Made by a program: the position numbers and the translations under genes. From the NCBI RefSeq assembly GCF_001718835.1, contig NZ_CP013444.1:868001-932000 (forward strand): DNA of 64,000 nt, written 5' to 3'. A model generated the notes under the pieces. That model ran no database searches. It worked only from the letters and a program-made list of their open reading frames with translations, and was not told the DNA's origin. The DNA is from Burkholderia cepacia (lineage in GTDB: Bacteria; Pseudomonadota; Gammaproteobacteria; Burkholderiales; Burkholderiaceae). Below are positions 36,185 to 45,952 of this stretch, piece after piece. How positions within the stretch are numbered: position 1 is the first letter of the stretch; every line of letters starts with the position of its first letter.

Positions 36185-37024
36185 ATGCCGATGAGCGACG
36201 AAAAGAGGCTGGCCGCCATGAAGCACGCGAATGGCTCCGATGCCGGAAAGCCGACACCGGAGTACGGCGTGATACGACAGGCCGCAAGAAGGCTGCAGCT
36301 CGGGTCCGGCATCCTGCTGTGGCTCTATATTTCGATTCACATGGTCAATCACGCGCTCGGTATCTGGTCCATCGATATCGCCGAGCGCGGGCTGCACCTG
36401 GCGATCGGCCTCTGGCAAAGCCTGCCCGGAACGATTGCGCTGTACGGCGCGGCCGGCCTGCATTTCGCGCTGGCGATTCGCACCATTTACGGCCGCCGGC
36501 ACTGGTCGCTGCCGCCCGCCGAATGGCTGCGTCTCTGGGCGGGACTCAGCCTGCCCATGCTGTTGATCCGCCATGTCGTCGGGACCCGCGTGGCGACCTC
36601 GTTCTACGGCTTCGATCCAAGTTACGAACGGGTCATCGTGTCGCTCCTCACGAGCGGCACGCAGGGGCTGCAGATCGCGCTGCTTGCACCGGGGTGGGTG
36701 CACGGCAGTCTCGGATTGTGGTTTCATCTGCGCCGTCACGCGCTTGTGCGTCGCGCGAAGTTTGTGCTGCTGGCCGTGCTCGTTCTCTTGCCGCTGTTGT
36801 CGGCGGCGGGCTTCGTGCAGATGACCCGCGCGATCGTGCCGGACAGTCTTGCCGTACCGGCGCCCGATGCGGCGCTGGTCGCGCATCGCGCCGCGCTCGA
36901 CACATGGCGACATTTTCTCGTCATCGGCTATCTGTCGCTGATTGGGGCTGCCTTTGCAGCAGGCCTGCTGCGAAACGGGTTCTCCAGAGTCGATTCGCAC
37001 GACGTGCGCAGCGAGCAACGGTGA
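36185..37024 (+). CDS. Orphan diheme-b-like six-helix membrane protein, paralogous to the CyaC-like anchor
   Basis: A 279-residue membrane protein clearly related to the first 250 residues of the cyclase at 31419. Shared positions include IHMVNHALG versus THLVNHALG (His52, His56), GLHFALAIRTIYGRR versus ATHFFLGLWALYERR, LIRHVVGTRVA versus LANHLVNTRIA, and WVHGSLGLWFHLR versus WLHGCYGIWFWLR. All five histidines are kept, so it probably binds two b haems. It stops just after helix 6 with a short tail (DSHDVRSEQR), lacking ferredoxin and cyclase. Start could be 36185 or 36191 (GGGGGA lies just upstream). Truncated duplicate or independent cytochrome; see findings. Confidence 0.75.
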   Translation: MPMSDEKRLAAMKHANGSDAGKPTPEYGVIRQAARRLQLGSGILLWLYISIHMVNHALGIWSIDIAERGLHLAIGLWQSLPGTIALYGAAGLHFALAIRTIYGRRHWSLPPAEWLRLWAGLSLPMLLIRHVVGTRVATSFYGFDPSYERVIVSLLTSGTQGLQIALLAPGWVHGSLGLWFHLRRHALVRRAKFVLLAVLVLLPLLSAAGFVQMTRAIVPDSLAVPAPDAALVAHRAALDTWRHFLVIGYLSLIGAAFAAGLLRNGFSRVDSHDVRSEQR

Positions 37025-37277
37025 TCGGCGATTAGCAGGATAGTTTCGACAGACAAAACTAAAACGCTGCCGCGAGTTCTCATCCAACTGGCCAAGAGAG
37101 GGTCAACGGAATAATTGCAAAAGCGTAAATATCGCCGCGGTGAATCGAGCGTTGCGATTTTCGAACGACAGTGCTAAATTTTTCGCCAGCACTTCCAGCC
37201 GAAAAGCCAATCAAGAAGTTTCGACAGTCGGAACTATCAGGTCGTACGCCATCGTACCGCCCGACAGGAGACAAGTG
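37025..37277. other. Intergenic region upstream of the acyl-CoA dehydrogenase unit
   Basis: This AT-richer stretch holds two related symmetric sites: TAGTTT-N9-AAACTA (37041-37061) and AGTTTCGACAGTCGGAACT (37217-37235), both containing AGTTTCGACAG. No remnant of cyclase or ferredoxin coding sequence was seen after the orphan anchor gene. Confidence 0.55.
37217..37235. promoter_or_regulatory. Candidate IclR-type operator AGTTTCGACAGTCGGAACT
   Basis: The arms AGTTTCGAC and GTCGGAACT are complementary with one mismatch around a single base. It lies 43 bp upstream of the small leader frame. GTTTCG...CGAAAC-like symmetry is seen in several IclR-family operators, and an IclR gene lies at 39237. 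The pairing is inference. Confidence 0.4.
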
Positions 37278-37385
37278 ATGGAGCATGCCCCGATCGAGCG
37301 CATGCAGACCGACTCGTATGCCCATAGCGCACGATGCGAGCGACGGTCCGCAGCGATTCAGGCACGCCAGGAGGCCGCGCTATGA
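37278..37385 (+). CDS. 35-residue leader frame overlapping the acyl-CoA dehydrogenase start
   Basis: Starts ATG at 37278 behind CAGGAGACAAGTG, a strong ribosome-binding site. It encodes MEHAPIERMQTDSYAHSARC and RRSAAIQARQEAAL, and stops at TGA 37383-37385, overlapping the dehydrogenase ATG (37382-37384) as ATGA. The dehydrogenase also has its own AGGAGG inside the leader frame. The layout suggests translational coupling. No known domain; the peptide may matter only through its translation. Confidence 0.45.
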   Translation: MEHAPIERMQTDSYAHSARCERRSAAIQARQEAAL

Positions 37386-39211
37386 GCCTTCTGATGTCGC
37401 GACGCGATCTCGCGTTCCTGTTGTACGACTGGCTCGATGCGGAAGCGCTCGTCGCGCTGCCGCGCTACGCGGAGCACAGTCGCGAGACCTTCGACGCGGT
37501 GCTCGATACCAGCGAGCGGATTGCCGAAGACCTGTTCGCGCCGCATGCGGCACGCGGCGATCGCGAGGAGCCGCATTTCGACGGCGAGCGCGTGACGCTG
37601 ATCCCGGACGTCGAACCGGCCGTGCGCGCCTTCGCGGACGCCGGGCTGATCGCCGCGGGCCACGACGAAGCGCTCGGCGGCATGCGCTTGCCGAAGCTGG
37701 TCGAAGCCGCGTCGTTCCTGTTCTTCCAGGCCGCGAACATCGCGACCGCCGCCTATCCGTTCCTGACCGTCGCCAACGCGAACCTGCTCGTCGCGCATGG
37801 CACCGCCGCACAGATCGACGCGTTCGCGCGCCCGGAGCTGGAAGGGCGCTACTTCGGCACCATGTGCCTGTCCGAGCCGCAAGCCGGTTCGTCGCTGTCC
37901 GACATCGCGACGCGCGCGGACTTCGAGTGCGACTCGCCGCTCGGCCCGCGCTACCGGCTGACCGGCAACAAGATGTGGATCTCGGGCGGCGAACACGAGT
38001 TGACGGAGAACATCGTCCACCTCGTGCTCGCGAAGATCCCCGACGAACACGGCCGGCTGCTGCCCGGCACGCGCGGCATCTCGCTGTTCATCGTGCCCAA
38101 GTACCTGCCCGGTACCGACGGCGCCGCGCAGGGCGAGCACAACGACGTGGTGCTCGCCGGGCTGAACCACAAGATGGGCTACCGCGGCACCACCAACTGC
38201 CTGCTGAACTTCGGCGAAGGCACGCGCTACCGGCCGGAAGGACGGGCGGGTGCCATCGGCTATCTGGTCGGCCGGCCGAACCACGGCCTCGCGTACATGT
38301 TCCACATGATGAACGAGGCGCGCATCGGTGTCGGCGCGGGCGCGGTGGCGCTCGGCTACACGGGTTATCTGCACGCGCTCGACTACGCGCGGAACCGGCC
38401 TCAAGGGCGTCCGCTGGGGCCGGCGGGCAAGGATGCCGCCGCACCGCAGGCGCCGATCGTCGAGCATCCGGACGTGCGGCGCATGCTGCTCGCGCAGAAG
38501 GCCTATGTCGAAGGCGGCCTCGCGCTGATCCTGTACTGCGCGAAGCTGGTCGACGAAGCACGCGCGCACGACGACGCGACCGTGCGCGCCCAGGCCGAGC
38601 GGCTGCTCGACATCCTGACGCCGATCGCGAAAAGCTGGCCGTCGCAGTGGTGCCTCGCGGCGAACGACCTCGCGATCCAGGTGCACGGCGGCTACGGCTA
38701 CACGTGCGACTACGCGGTCGAGCGGCTCTATCGCGACAATCGGCTCAACCCGATACACGAAGGCACGCACGGTATCCAGGCGCTCGACCTGCTCGGCCGC
38801 AAGGTCGCGCAGGACGATGGCGCATTGCTGCGCGTACTCGACGCGAGAATCGGCGCGACCGTCGAACGCGCGCGGACATCCGATGCCGGCCTGCGCGAGC
38901 AGGCCGATGCGCTGGCGCGGCGCTGGTCACGGCTGGTCGACGTCACGCGGCAGCTCGGCGCGATCGGCGATCAGCAGGCGCGGCTCGCGAACGCGAGTGT
39001 CTATCTGGAAGCGTTCGGACATCTCGTCGTCGCGTGGCTGTGGCTCGACGTGACGCTCGCCGCGCACGGGCAGGCCGGCGATTTCCACGACGGCAAGCGT
39101 GCGGCCGCCCGCTACTTCTTCCGCTGGGAGTTGCCGAAAGTGGACACGCAGCTCGATCTGCTGTCGAGCGTCGACACGACGACGCTCGACATGCGCGATG
39201 AATGGTTCTGA
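37382..39211 (+). CDS. Acyl-CoA dehydrogenase, long form with C-terminal extension
   Basis: A 609-residue FAD acyl-CoA dehydrogenase. It shows MCLSEPQAGSSLSDIATRA (FAD/substrate loop), GNKMWISGGEHELTENIVHLVLAK, MMNEARIGVGAGAVALGYTGYLHAL, and the C-terminal signature VHGGYGYTCDYAVERLYRDNR followed by IHEGTHGIQALDLLGRK with the catalytic-type Glu. At about 600 residues it belongs with the DmdC/AidB-like long forms that carry an extra C-terminal domain. It oxidises an acyl-CoA to the 2-enoyl-CoA in the cytoplasm. It heads a fatty/branched acid gene group (IclR, acyl-CoA synthetase, quinone oxidoreductase). Start supported by AGGAGG. Confidence 0.93.
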   Translation: MSLLMSRRDLAFLLYDWLDAEALVALPRYAEHSRETFDAVLDTSERIAEDLFAPHAARGDREEPHFDGERVTLIPDVEPAVRAFADAGLIAAGHDEALGGMRLPKLVEAASFLFFQAANIATAAYPFLTVANANLLVAHGTAAQIDAFARPELEGRYFGTMCLSEPQAGSSLSDIATRADFECDSPLGPRYRLTGNKMWISGGEHELTENIVHLVLAKIPDEHGRLLPGTRGISLFIVPKYLPGTDGAAQGEHNDVVLAGLNHKMGYRGTTNCLLNFGEGTRYRPEGRAGAIGYLVGRPNHGLAYMFHMMNEARIGVGAGAVALGYTGYLHALDYARNRPQGRPLGPAGKDAAAPQAPIVEHPDVRRMLLAQKAYVEGGLALILYCAKLVDEARAHDDATVRAQAERLLDILTPIAKSWPSQWCLAANDLAIQVHGGYGYTCDYAVERLYRDNRLNPIHEGTHGIQALDLLGRKVAQDDGALLRVLDARIGATVERARTSDAGLREQADALARRWSRLVDVTRQLGAIGDQQARLANASVYLEAFGHLVVAWLWLDVTLAAHGQAGDFHDGKRAAARYFFRWELPKVDTQLDLLSSVDTTTLDMRDEWF

Positions 39212-39236
39212 GCGCGCGCCGATGCCGGCACGGCGA

Positions 39237-40055
39237 CTAGAAATGCCCGCCGACGCGCGCGAACACCTCGTCGCGCAGCGCAACGAGCCGAGGGCCGAAA
39301 TCGTCGATCAGGCGCGCGCGCGTGACGGTCGACACGCGGCCGCTGCAACTGAAGGCGAGGATGCGCGAGCGATCGGCCGACACCATCGGCACGCCCACCG
39401 CGAACAGGTCGGGCATCCAGTCGCCGAGCGACAGGCAGAAGCCGAGCTTTTCGTAGTCTTCGCGTGCGGCGACGATCCCGGCCTCGAGTTGCGGCCACTG
39501 GTCCGGCGGGCTGCTCGCGCGGGTGGTTCGCAGATAGCGCTCGAACAGCTCGTCCGGCAGCGCCGCGAGATGCGCGCGGCCGAGCGCGGTCGCGCCGTGC
39601 GGAACGCGCGAGCCGGGTTCGAACCGCAGCTGGAACAGCGGATCGCCCTGGCATACGTCGAGCAGGATCATCTGCTTGCCGTCGAACTCGCCGAGCATCG
39701 CTGCCGCCTGCGTGTACTCCGCATAGGACTGCAGGAACGGGCGCGCGATGTCGACGACCTCGTTGCTCTGCAGGAACGCGTGCCCGAGATTCAGCACGCC
39801 GATGCCGAGCGAGTATTTCTCGAGCTCCGCCGAGTAATGCAGGTAGCCGAGCTGCGTGAGCGTGAACGTGATGCGCGACACGGTCGGCTTCGGCAGGTGC
39901 GTGCGCCGGGCGATGTCCTGGTTGCCGAGAAAGCGCTCGCCGCGCGTGAAGCAACGCAGCACCGCCATCCCGCGCGCGAGCGCGGTGATGAATTGCGGAT
40001 GGTCTTCGTTGGGGGCGGACAGCAGCGTGATGGCGTCGCGCTTCGGATTACCCAT
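39237..40055 (-). CDS. IclR-family transcriptional regulator
   Basis: A 272-residue regulator. The N-terminal winged helix is ITALARGMAVLRCFTRGERFLGNQDIARRTHLPKPTVSRITFTLTQLGYL in pieces; the C-terminal IclR effector domain includes GHAFLQSNEVVDIARPFLQ, HGATALGRAHLAALPDE and GVPMVSADRSRILAFSCSGR. It lies between the acyl-CoA dehydrogenase (convergent, 25 bp) and the acyl-CoA synthetase (divergent, 159 bp), so it most likely controls these genes in response to an acid or CoA ester. Candidate operator-like symmetry is seen upstream of the dehydrogenase (37217). Confidence 0.93.
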   Translation of the reverse strand: MGNPKRDAITLLSAPNEDHPQFITALARGMAVLRCFTRGERFLGNQDIARRTHLPKPTVSRITFTLTQLGYLHYSAELEKYSLGIGVLNLGHAFLQSNEVVDIARPFLQSYAEYTQAAAMLGEFDGKQMILLDVCQGDPLFQLRFEPGSRVPHGATALGRAHLAALPDELFERYLRTTRASSPPDQWPQLEAGIVAAREDYEKLGFCLSLGDWMPDLFAVGVPMVSADRSRILAFSCSGRVSTVTRARLIDDFGPRLVALRDEVFARVGGHF

Positions 40056-40214
40056 GCGTGTGCGGTGCGGGATCGAGATGGCCCGGCGCGGCCGGCGAGT
40101 GCCGGGCGGCGGGCTGCGAGGATTCTACCGGAAAGCGTCCGGCACGCGCGCGGCCGCCGTCGCGACGTCCGCGCTGCGATTGATCGCGCCCGCTACTGAA
40201 ACAGGAGCCGAACC

Positions 40215-41896
40215 ATGCCCATCGAAAGGTCGCCGAACTGGCCGGCGCATCTGCCCGGCCATCTGACGTTGCCGGAAACGAACCTGTTCCACAACGCGGA
40301 GGTGGCGGCGGCGCGCTATCCCGACAAGCCGTTCATCGTCTTCTACGACACGGCGGTCACCTTCGCGGAGTTCAAGGACGAGGCCGAGCGCATCGCGGGT
40401 TTTCTGCAGCAGCGCTACGGCGTGTGCACGGGCGACCGGGTGCTGCTGTACATGCAGAACAGCCCGCAATGGATGATCGCCTACTACGGCATCCTGCGCG
40501 CCGGTGCAGTCGTCGTGCCGATCAATCCGATGAACCTGACGGACGAACTGCAGCATTACATCGAGGACAGCGGCGCGCGCGTGATGTTCGCCGCGCAGGA
40601 CCTGTATCCGCGCGTGCGGCCGCTCGTCGGCGCGAGCGGGCTCGAACACGTGGTCGTCGCGACCTACAGCGATTACCTCAAGCGGCCGCCGGGCCTCGTG
40701 CCGCCGGATTTCATCACGGCGCCGCGGAATGCGAGCGGTCCCGGCGTGACGCACTGGCGCGACGTACTGGACGCGCAGCTCGCGCCGGGGCCGCTTACCA
40801 CCGGGCCGGACGACCTGTGCGTGATGCCTTATACGTCGGGCACGACCGGCAGGCCGAAGGGCTGCATGCATACGCATCGCAGCGTGATGTGCACGGCCGT
40901 GGGCGGCGTTCAGTGGTTCGGCTGCACGCAGGACGCGACCATGCTGTCGGTGCTGCCGCTGTTCCACGTGACCGGCATGCAGGGCGGCATGAACGCGCCG
41001 CTGTACAGCGGCGCGACGGTCGTCGTGCTGCCGCGCTGGGACCGTGACGCGGCCGCATGGGCGATCGAGCGTTACCGCGTGACCAACTGGCAGTCGATCT
41101 CGACGATGGCGGTCGACTTCCTGTGGAACCCGCGGCTCGACGAATTCGACCTGTCGAGCCTGCGCTGGATGAGCGGCGGCGGCGCGGCGATGCCGGACGC
41201 AGTCGCGCAGCGACTCGCGGAGCGCATCGGCATCGACTACATCGAAGGCTACGGGCTGTCGGAGACGATCGCGGCCACCCATATCAATCCGCCGCAGCGG
41301 CCGAAGCGGCAATGCCTCGGCATTCCGGTGTTCGACGTCGACGCGCGGGTCGTCGATCCCGTCACGTTCGACACGATGCCGCGCGGAGAGACGGGCGAGA
41401 TCGTCGTGCACGGCCCGCAGGTGATGCGCGGCTACTGGGGGCGCCCCGACGCGACGCGCGATGCATTCGTCGAGATCGACGGGAAAGCGTTCCTGCGTAC
41501 CGGCGATCTCGGCTACATGGACGAGGACGGCTACTTTTTGATGGTGGACCGCCTCAAGCGGATGATCAACGCGTCCGGCTACAAGGTGTGGCCGGCGGAA
41601 GTGGAGGCGATCCTGTACGGCCATCCGGATATCCGGGAGGTCTGCGTGATCGGCTCGGTCGACCCGTATCGCGGCGAGACGGTCAAGGCGGTCATCGTGG
41701 CGGACCCGGCGCGGCGCGGGTTGCTGACCGAAGACGCGATCGTCGCGTGGGCGCGCGAGCACATGGCGTCATACAAGGCGCCGCGCATCGTCGAATTCGT
41801 GGATGCGCTGCCGAAGTCGGGCACCGGCAAGATCCAGTGGCGCCAGTTGCAGGAACAGGAAGCGGCTCGCCGGGCCGCGCACGAAGAGAGGAAGGC

Positions 41897-41900
<4 letters not shown>
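40215..41900 (+). CDS. AMP-binding acyl-CoA synthetase
   Basis: A 561-residue member of the adenylate-forming superfamily. The P-loop-like motif is MPYTSGTTGRPKGCMHTH; others are GYGLSETIAATHINPP, YFLMVDRLKRMINASGYKVWP and the C-terminal catalytic lysine in LPKSGTGKIQWRQLQ. It activates a carboxylic acid with ATP and CoA. Substrate cannot be read from sequence; the neighbours (acyl-CoA dehydrogenase, quinone oxidoreductase) suggest a medium/long-chain or branched acid. The ATG at 40215 follows CAGGAGCC. It overlaps the next gene by 4 bp (ATGA), so they form an operon. Confidence 0.92.
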
Positions 41901-42877
<977 letters not shown>

Positions 42878-43226
42878 GCCGGCTTCTGACGGGCAAGGCG
42901 ACTACCTCACATCCGACGTCATGCGGTATTGCTTCGACATGTGCCTGACCGATCCGGCTGAAGGACGCTCTCCATATGTGTCGCCCTTGTTGGCGACAAG
43001 TCATGCGGGACTGCCGCCGGCGACGCTGCTGGTCTGCGAATGCGATCCGTTGCGCGACGAGGCTGACGCATATGCGGAAAAGCTGCGGCAGGCTGGCGTG
43101 CCGGTGGCAGTGGAACGGCTGCCGGGGATGATCCACGCATGCATCCACATGAGCGGATTGACGCCCGGGGCGCGACGCGTGTTCGATGTGGCGGGCGCGC
43201 GCATCGGAGCGGCTTTCCGGCGATGA
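42878..43226 (+). pseudogene. C-terminal remnant of an HSL-family alpha/beta hydrolase
   Basis: Homologous-looking sequence begins right after the preceding stop (ASDGQGDYLTSDVMRYCF) and continues SPYVSPLLATSHAGLPPATL, LVCECDPLRDEADAYAEKLR, and GMIHACIHMSGLTPGARR. These are the C-terminal third of hormone-sensitive-lipase-type esterases, with the catalytic Asp and His. The HGGG oxyanion motif and the GDSAG nucleophile elbow are missing, so the gene has lost its first two thirds. An ATG at 42921 could still start a 101-residue product, but it cannot be an active hydrolase. Confidence 0.75.
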
Positions 43227-43366
43227 GCGCGCCGGCCGGCTTTGCCTGTCGCCGTCAACTTGCCGGCGACGACGGCATGAGCGTGGTGCTGGAATTCGGC
43301 GCGATCGTCGGCGACAATTTCCGTGGGATAGTGAATCGCGACGCGCACCGACAAGAGGGTTGGCCG

Positions 43367-43834
43367 ATGAAACTGACATACGCAAAAGCGACGCACGACG
43401 ATGCCGAAACGCTGGTTGCGATGCGCATCGCCGCGATGCGCGACAGCCTCGAGCGCATCGGCCGCTTCGATCCGCAGCGTGCGAGGGCGCGATTCCTGTC
43501 GTCCTTCGATCCTGCATGCTGCCGGTTCATCGTCGCAAACGGCGTCACCGTCGGCTTCCTTCTGGTGAGGCCGGCCGACACGCATCTGATGCTCGAACAC
43601 CTGTACATATTGCCCGCGCATCAGGGAAGGGGAATCGGCTCGGCCGTGCTCGAGTCGGTCTTCGCCGATGCTGATTCGCGCGCGCTGCCGGTCAAGGTCG
43701 GCGCGCTGCGCGGCAGCGATTCGAACCGCTTTTACCAGCAGCATGGTTTTGTGAAAGTCGCTGACGCGGAATGGGATATCTACTATGTCAGACCGCCTTG
43801 TGGGGCGCGTCAGCAGGATGTTGCACCGATCTGA
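43367..43834 (+). CDS. GNAT-family N-acetyltransferase
   Basis: A 155-residue GNAT protein. MKLTYAKATHDDAETLVAMR opens the fold; HLYILPAHQGRGIGSAVLE is the acetyl-CoA motif A (QGRGIG). NRFYQQHGFVKVADAEW is the motif B region that ends most GNAT domains. Substrate unknown. The ATG at 43367 follows GAGGG at good spacing, and the frame upstream has no domain. It stands alone between the hydrolase remnant and the LysR gene. Confidence 0.88.
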   Translation: MKLTYAKATHDDAETLVAMRIAAMRDSLERIGRFDPQRARARFLSSFDPACCRFIVANGVTVGFLLVRPADTHLMLEHLYILPAHQGRGIGSAVLESVFADADSRALPVKVGALRGSDSNRFYQQHGFVKVADAEWDIYYVRPPCGARQQDVAPI

Positions 43835-43958
43835 TGCCTTCCTTGTGCAGCGTCGCTGAGCTTTCCCGGTTCCGGCGACCGATGGCGCACGGCGTGCGTG
43901 CTTTACTTTTGCACAAAAGCTGAAATATAAAAGAGCCTGTTTTGATTTCAGATCAACA

Positions 43959-44888
43959 ATGAAGATCACGCTCGACGAACTCCAGGCCTTTGCCGCCGTG
44001 GTCGACACCGGTTCGATCACCGCGGCGGCCCAGCAGCTCGACCTCACCGTGTCGGCCACGAGCCGCACGCTCGCGCGGCTCGAGGAGAAGCTGAAGACCA
44101 CGCTGCTGCGCCGGACCACGCGCCGGCTCGAACTGACCGAGGAAGGGCGCGCGTTCCTGCAGGACGCGCGCGCGATCATCGAATCGGTCGAGACGGCGGA
44201 AGAGCAGATGCTCGCGCGGCGCGAGATGCCGTCGGGGCGGCTGCGCGTCGACGCGGCGACGCCGTTCATGCTGCACGTGATCGTGCCGCTCGTGCGCGGT
44301 TATCGCGAACGCTTTCCGAAAGTCGAGCTGGAGCTGAACAGCAACGAGGGCATCATCGACCTGCTGGAGCGGCGCACCGACGTCGCGATCCGGATCGGGC
44401 GGCTGAAGGATTCGACGCTGCACAGCCGGCGCATCGGCAACAGCCGGCTGCGCATCTTCGCGAGCCCTGCGTATCTTGAAGCGCACGGCCAGCCGCGCAA
44501 GGCCGAGGATCTCGACAAGCACACGCTGCTCGGCTTCACGCAGCCCGAATCGCTGAACGTGTGGCCGATCCTCGGCGCGGACGGCGAAGCGTGCCGCATC
44601 GAGCCGGACATCTGTTCGTCGAGCGGCGAGACGCTGCGGCAGCTCGCGCTGGAAGGCGCGGGTGTCGTCTGCCTGTCGGATTTCATGACCGCGCAGGATC
44701 GCGACGCGGGCCGGCTCGTGCAGGTGCTCGCGCGCCAGACGCAGGACGTGCGGCAGCCGATCCATGCGGTGTATTACCGGAATACCGCGATCTCGTCGCG
44801 GATCGCGTCGTTCGTCGATTACCTGATCAACGCGATCGACGCCAACGGGGCGACGCGGCAGCCGTCCGGATGGGCGTCGCGTCCGTAA
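43959..44888 (+). CDS. LysR-family transcriptional regulator
   Basis: A 309-residue LysR regulator. The N-terminal helix-turn-helix reads LDELQAFAAVVDTGSITAAA and QQLDLTVSATSRTLARLEEK, followed by a linker helix and an effector domain (GRLRVDAATPFMLHVIVPLV; RRTDVAIRIGRL; ALEGAGVVCLSDFMTAQD). It is of the CrgA/DsdC-like group with short C-terminus. No divergent partner gene is adjacent: upstream is the GNAT gene on the same strand, so the target is not obvious. The hairpin AAGCCGGA / TCCGGCTT at 44887-44912 overlaps its end. Confidence 0.93.
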   Translation: MKITLDELQAFAAVVDTGSITAAAQQLDLTVSATSRTLARLEEKLKTTLLRRTTRRLELTEEGRAFLQDARAIIESVETAEEQMLARREMPSGRLRVDAATPFMLHVIVPLVRGYRERFPKVELELNSNEGIIDLLERRTDVAIRIGRLKDSTLHSRRIGNSRLRIFASPAYLEAHGQPRKAEDLDKHTLLGFTQPESLNVWPILGADGEACRIEPDICSSSGETLRQLALEGAGVVCLSDFMTAQDRDAGRLVQVLARQTQDVRQPIHAVYYRNTAISSRIASFVDYLINAIDANGATRQPSGWASRP

Positions 44889-45736
44889 GCCGGATTGCGC
44901 GAAAGTCCGGCTTGCGCGAGCCGGTCGACGGCGGCCCGCCACGTCGCGTGACGGGCGTGCCACGGCCTGCCGCGACGCGTTCCCGAAACGATTTTTCCGG
45001 CGCCGTGTTTCAACTCTGAAACATTCCGCCCCTTCGGACCCCCGCGTTCCGCGGCGTCCGATTACGGAGGCCCGCCAGGCATGGCGCTACGCCAGATGGT
45101 GCGTTCCTTGCGTATATCCGGATGCCGCCAGCGTGCATGTCGACCGAACTGGATCGACGATCGCAAGCCGGCGGTCAGGGAGTACTTCCAATCGGGGACA
45201 AGATAATGAAAAAAGATCGAGTCGCAAGGCACTGCGTTGCAAGCATGAACCGCCGAAAACCTCGGGTGCCCGTGTCGCTTCCGTCCGAAGTGACCTGATC
45301 ACGCTCGGCACCGAATCCCGTCCGACAATCCGCGTCCGTTTCATCCGTTCGCCACGCGCATGCGTCGCGCGCATGACCATCCGGCCAGGCGCACACCGCC
45401 GGCATCGACGGACATCGAAGCAGGCTCCGGCCGACGGACGGCCAACCACGAAATTTGATTTGTCATCCTGATGAACTTGGTGCGGGTCTCGCAAGCCGTA
45501 CGCCATGCCGGCGGGCGGCGCGGCAGACCCGAACCGGCATCGAGCGCGACGGCCGGGCGGTGTGATTCAAAACCGAAACCGAACGCGCCTGCCGAAGGGA
45601 GGCACCTTGAAAGACATCGGGAGACGACAACCGGAGCGAGCAGGGAGGGTAGGCAGCGTGCGGCGACGCGCATGACACACAAGAATTGGCGTTGACCGGG
45701 GATCATCCGCCGGGCACGGCTTCGCGGATTCAACAA
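44889..45736. other. About 850 bp without a convincing gene
   Basis: The frames here (45133-45471 plus, 45341-45775 minus) lack ribosome-binding sites and family features and look like chance. Base composition is less GC-rich and repeats few. It ends in the candidate small RNA at 45737-45820. A TTGACC at 45702-45707 is a possible -35 for that RNA, with a poor -10. Confidence 0.6.
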
Positions 45737-45820
45737 CGCCAGGTTTCCAGTTGATCCACTACCCCGATGGATCAATTGTTGAAGCGCCCATCACCCTTTG
45801 GAGGATGGGCGCCTTTTTTT
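45737..45820 (+). ncRNA. Candidate double-hairpin small RNA
   Basis: Hairpin 1: TTGATCCA (45751-45758) and TGGATCAA (45768-45775) with a C-rich loop CTACCCCGA. Hairpin 2: GCGCCCATC (45784-45792) and GATGGGCGC (45804-45812), followed by C and seven T, a strong intrinsic terminator. No gene ends upstream for 850 bp, so the terminator needs a transcript of its own. The pattern resembles double-hairpin sRNAs described in Burkholderia (recalled, not checked). The 5' end is estimated. Confidence 0.55.
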
Positions 45821-45952
45821 GCGGCGCGCGGTTCGGGTGTGCCGCGGACCGCCGGCACCGGGCGCGTCGCGGTTCGGTATCATGTGCGGACATGCAGGCC
45901 CGCCGGTGCGCGTTCCCGGCCGGCCGATCCCGCCCGCTCATCCGCCGCCGTC

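Noticed and set aside
31246..37381. A tRNA-linked genomic island with attachment sites
   Set aside because: The accessory stretch starts right after a tRNA, but I saw no copy of the tRNA 3' end further right and no integrase, so island integration at the tRNA is not supported.
45133..45775. Two frames of 112 and 144 codons in the gap after the LysR gene
   Set aside because: No ribosome-binding site, no domain, Arg/Ser-rich composition of random high-GC frames.
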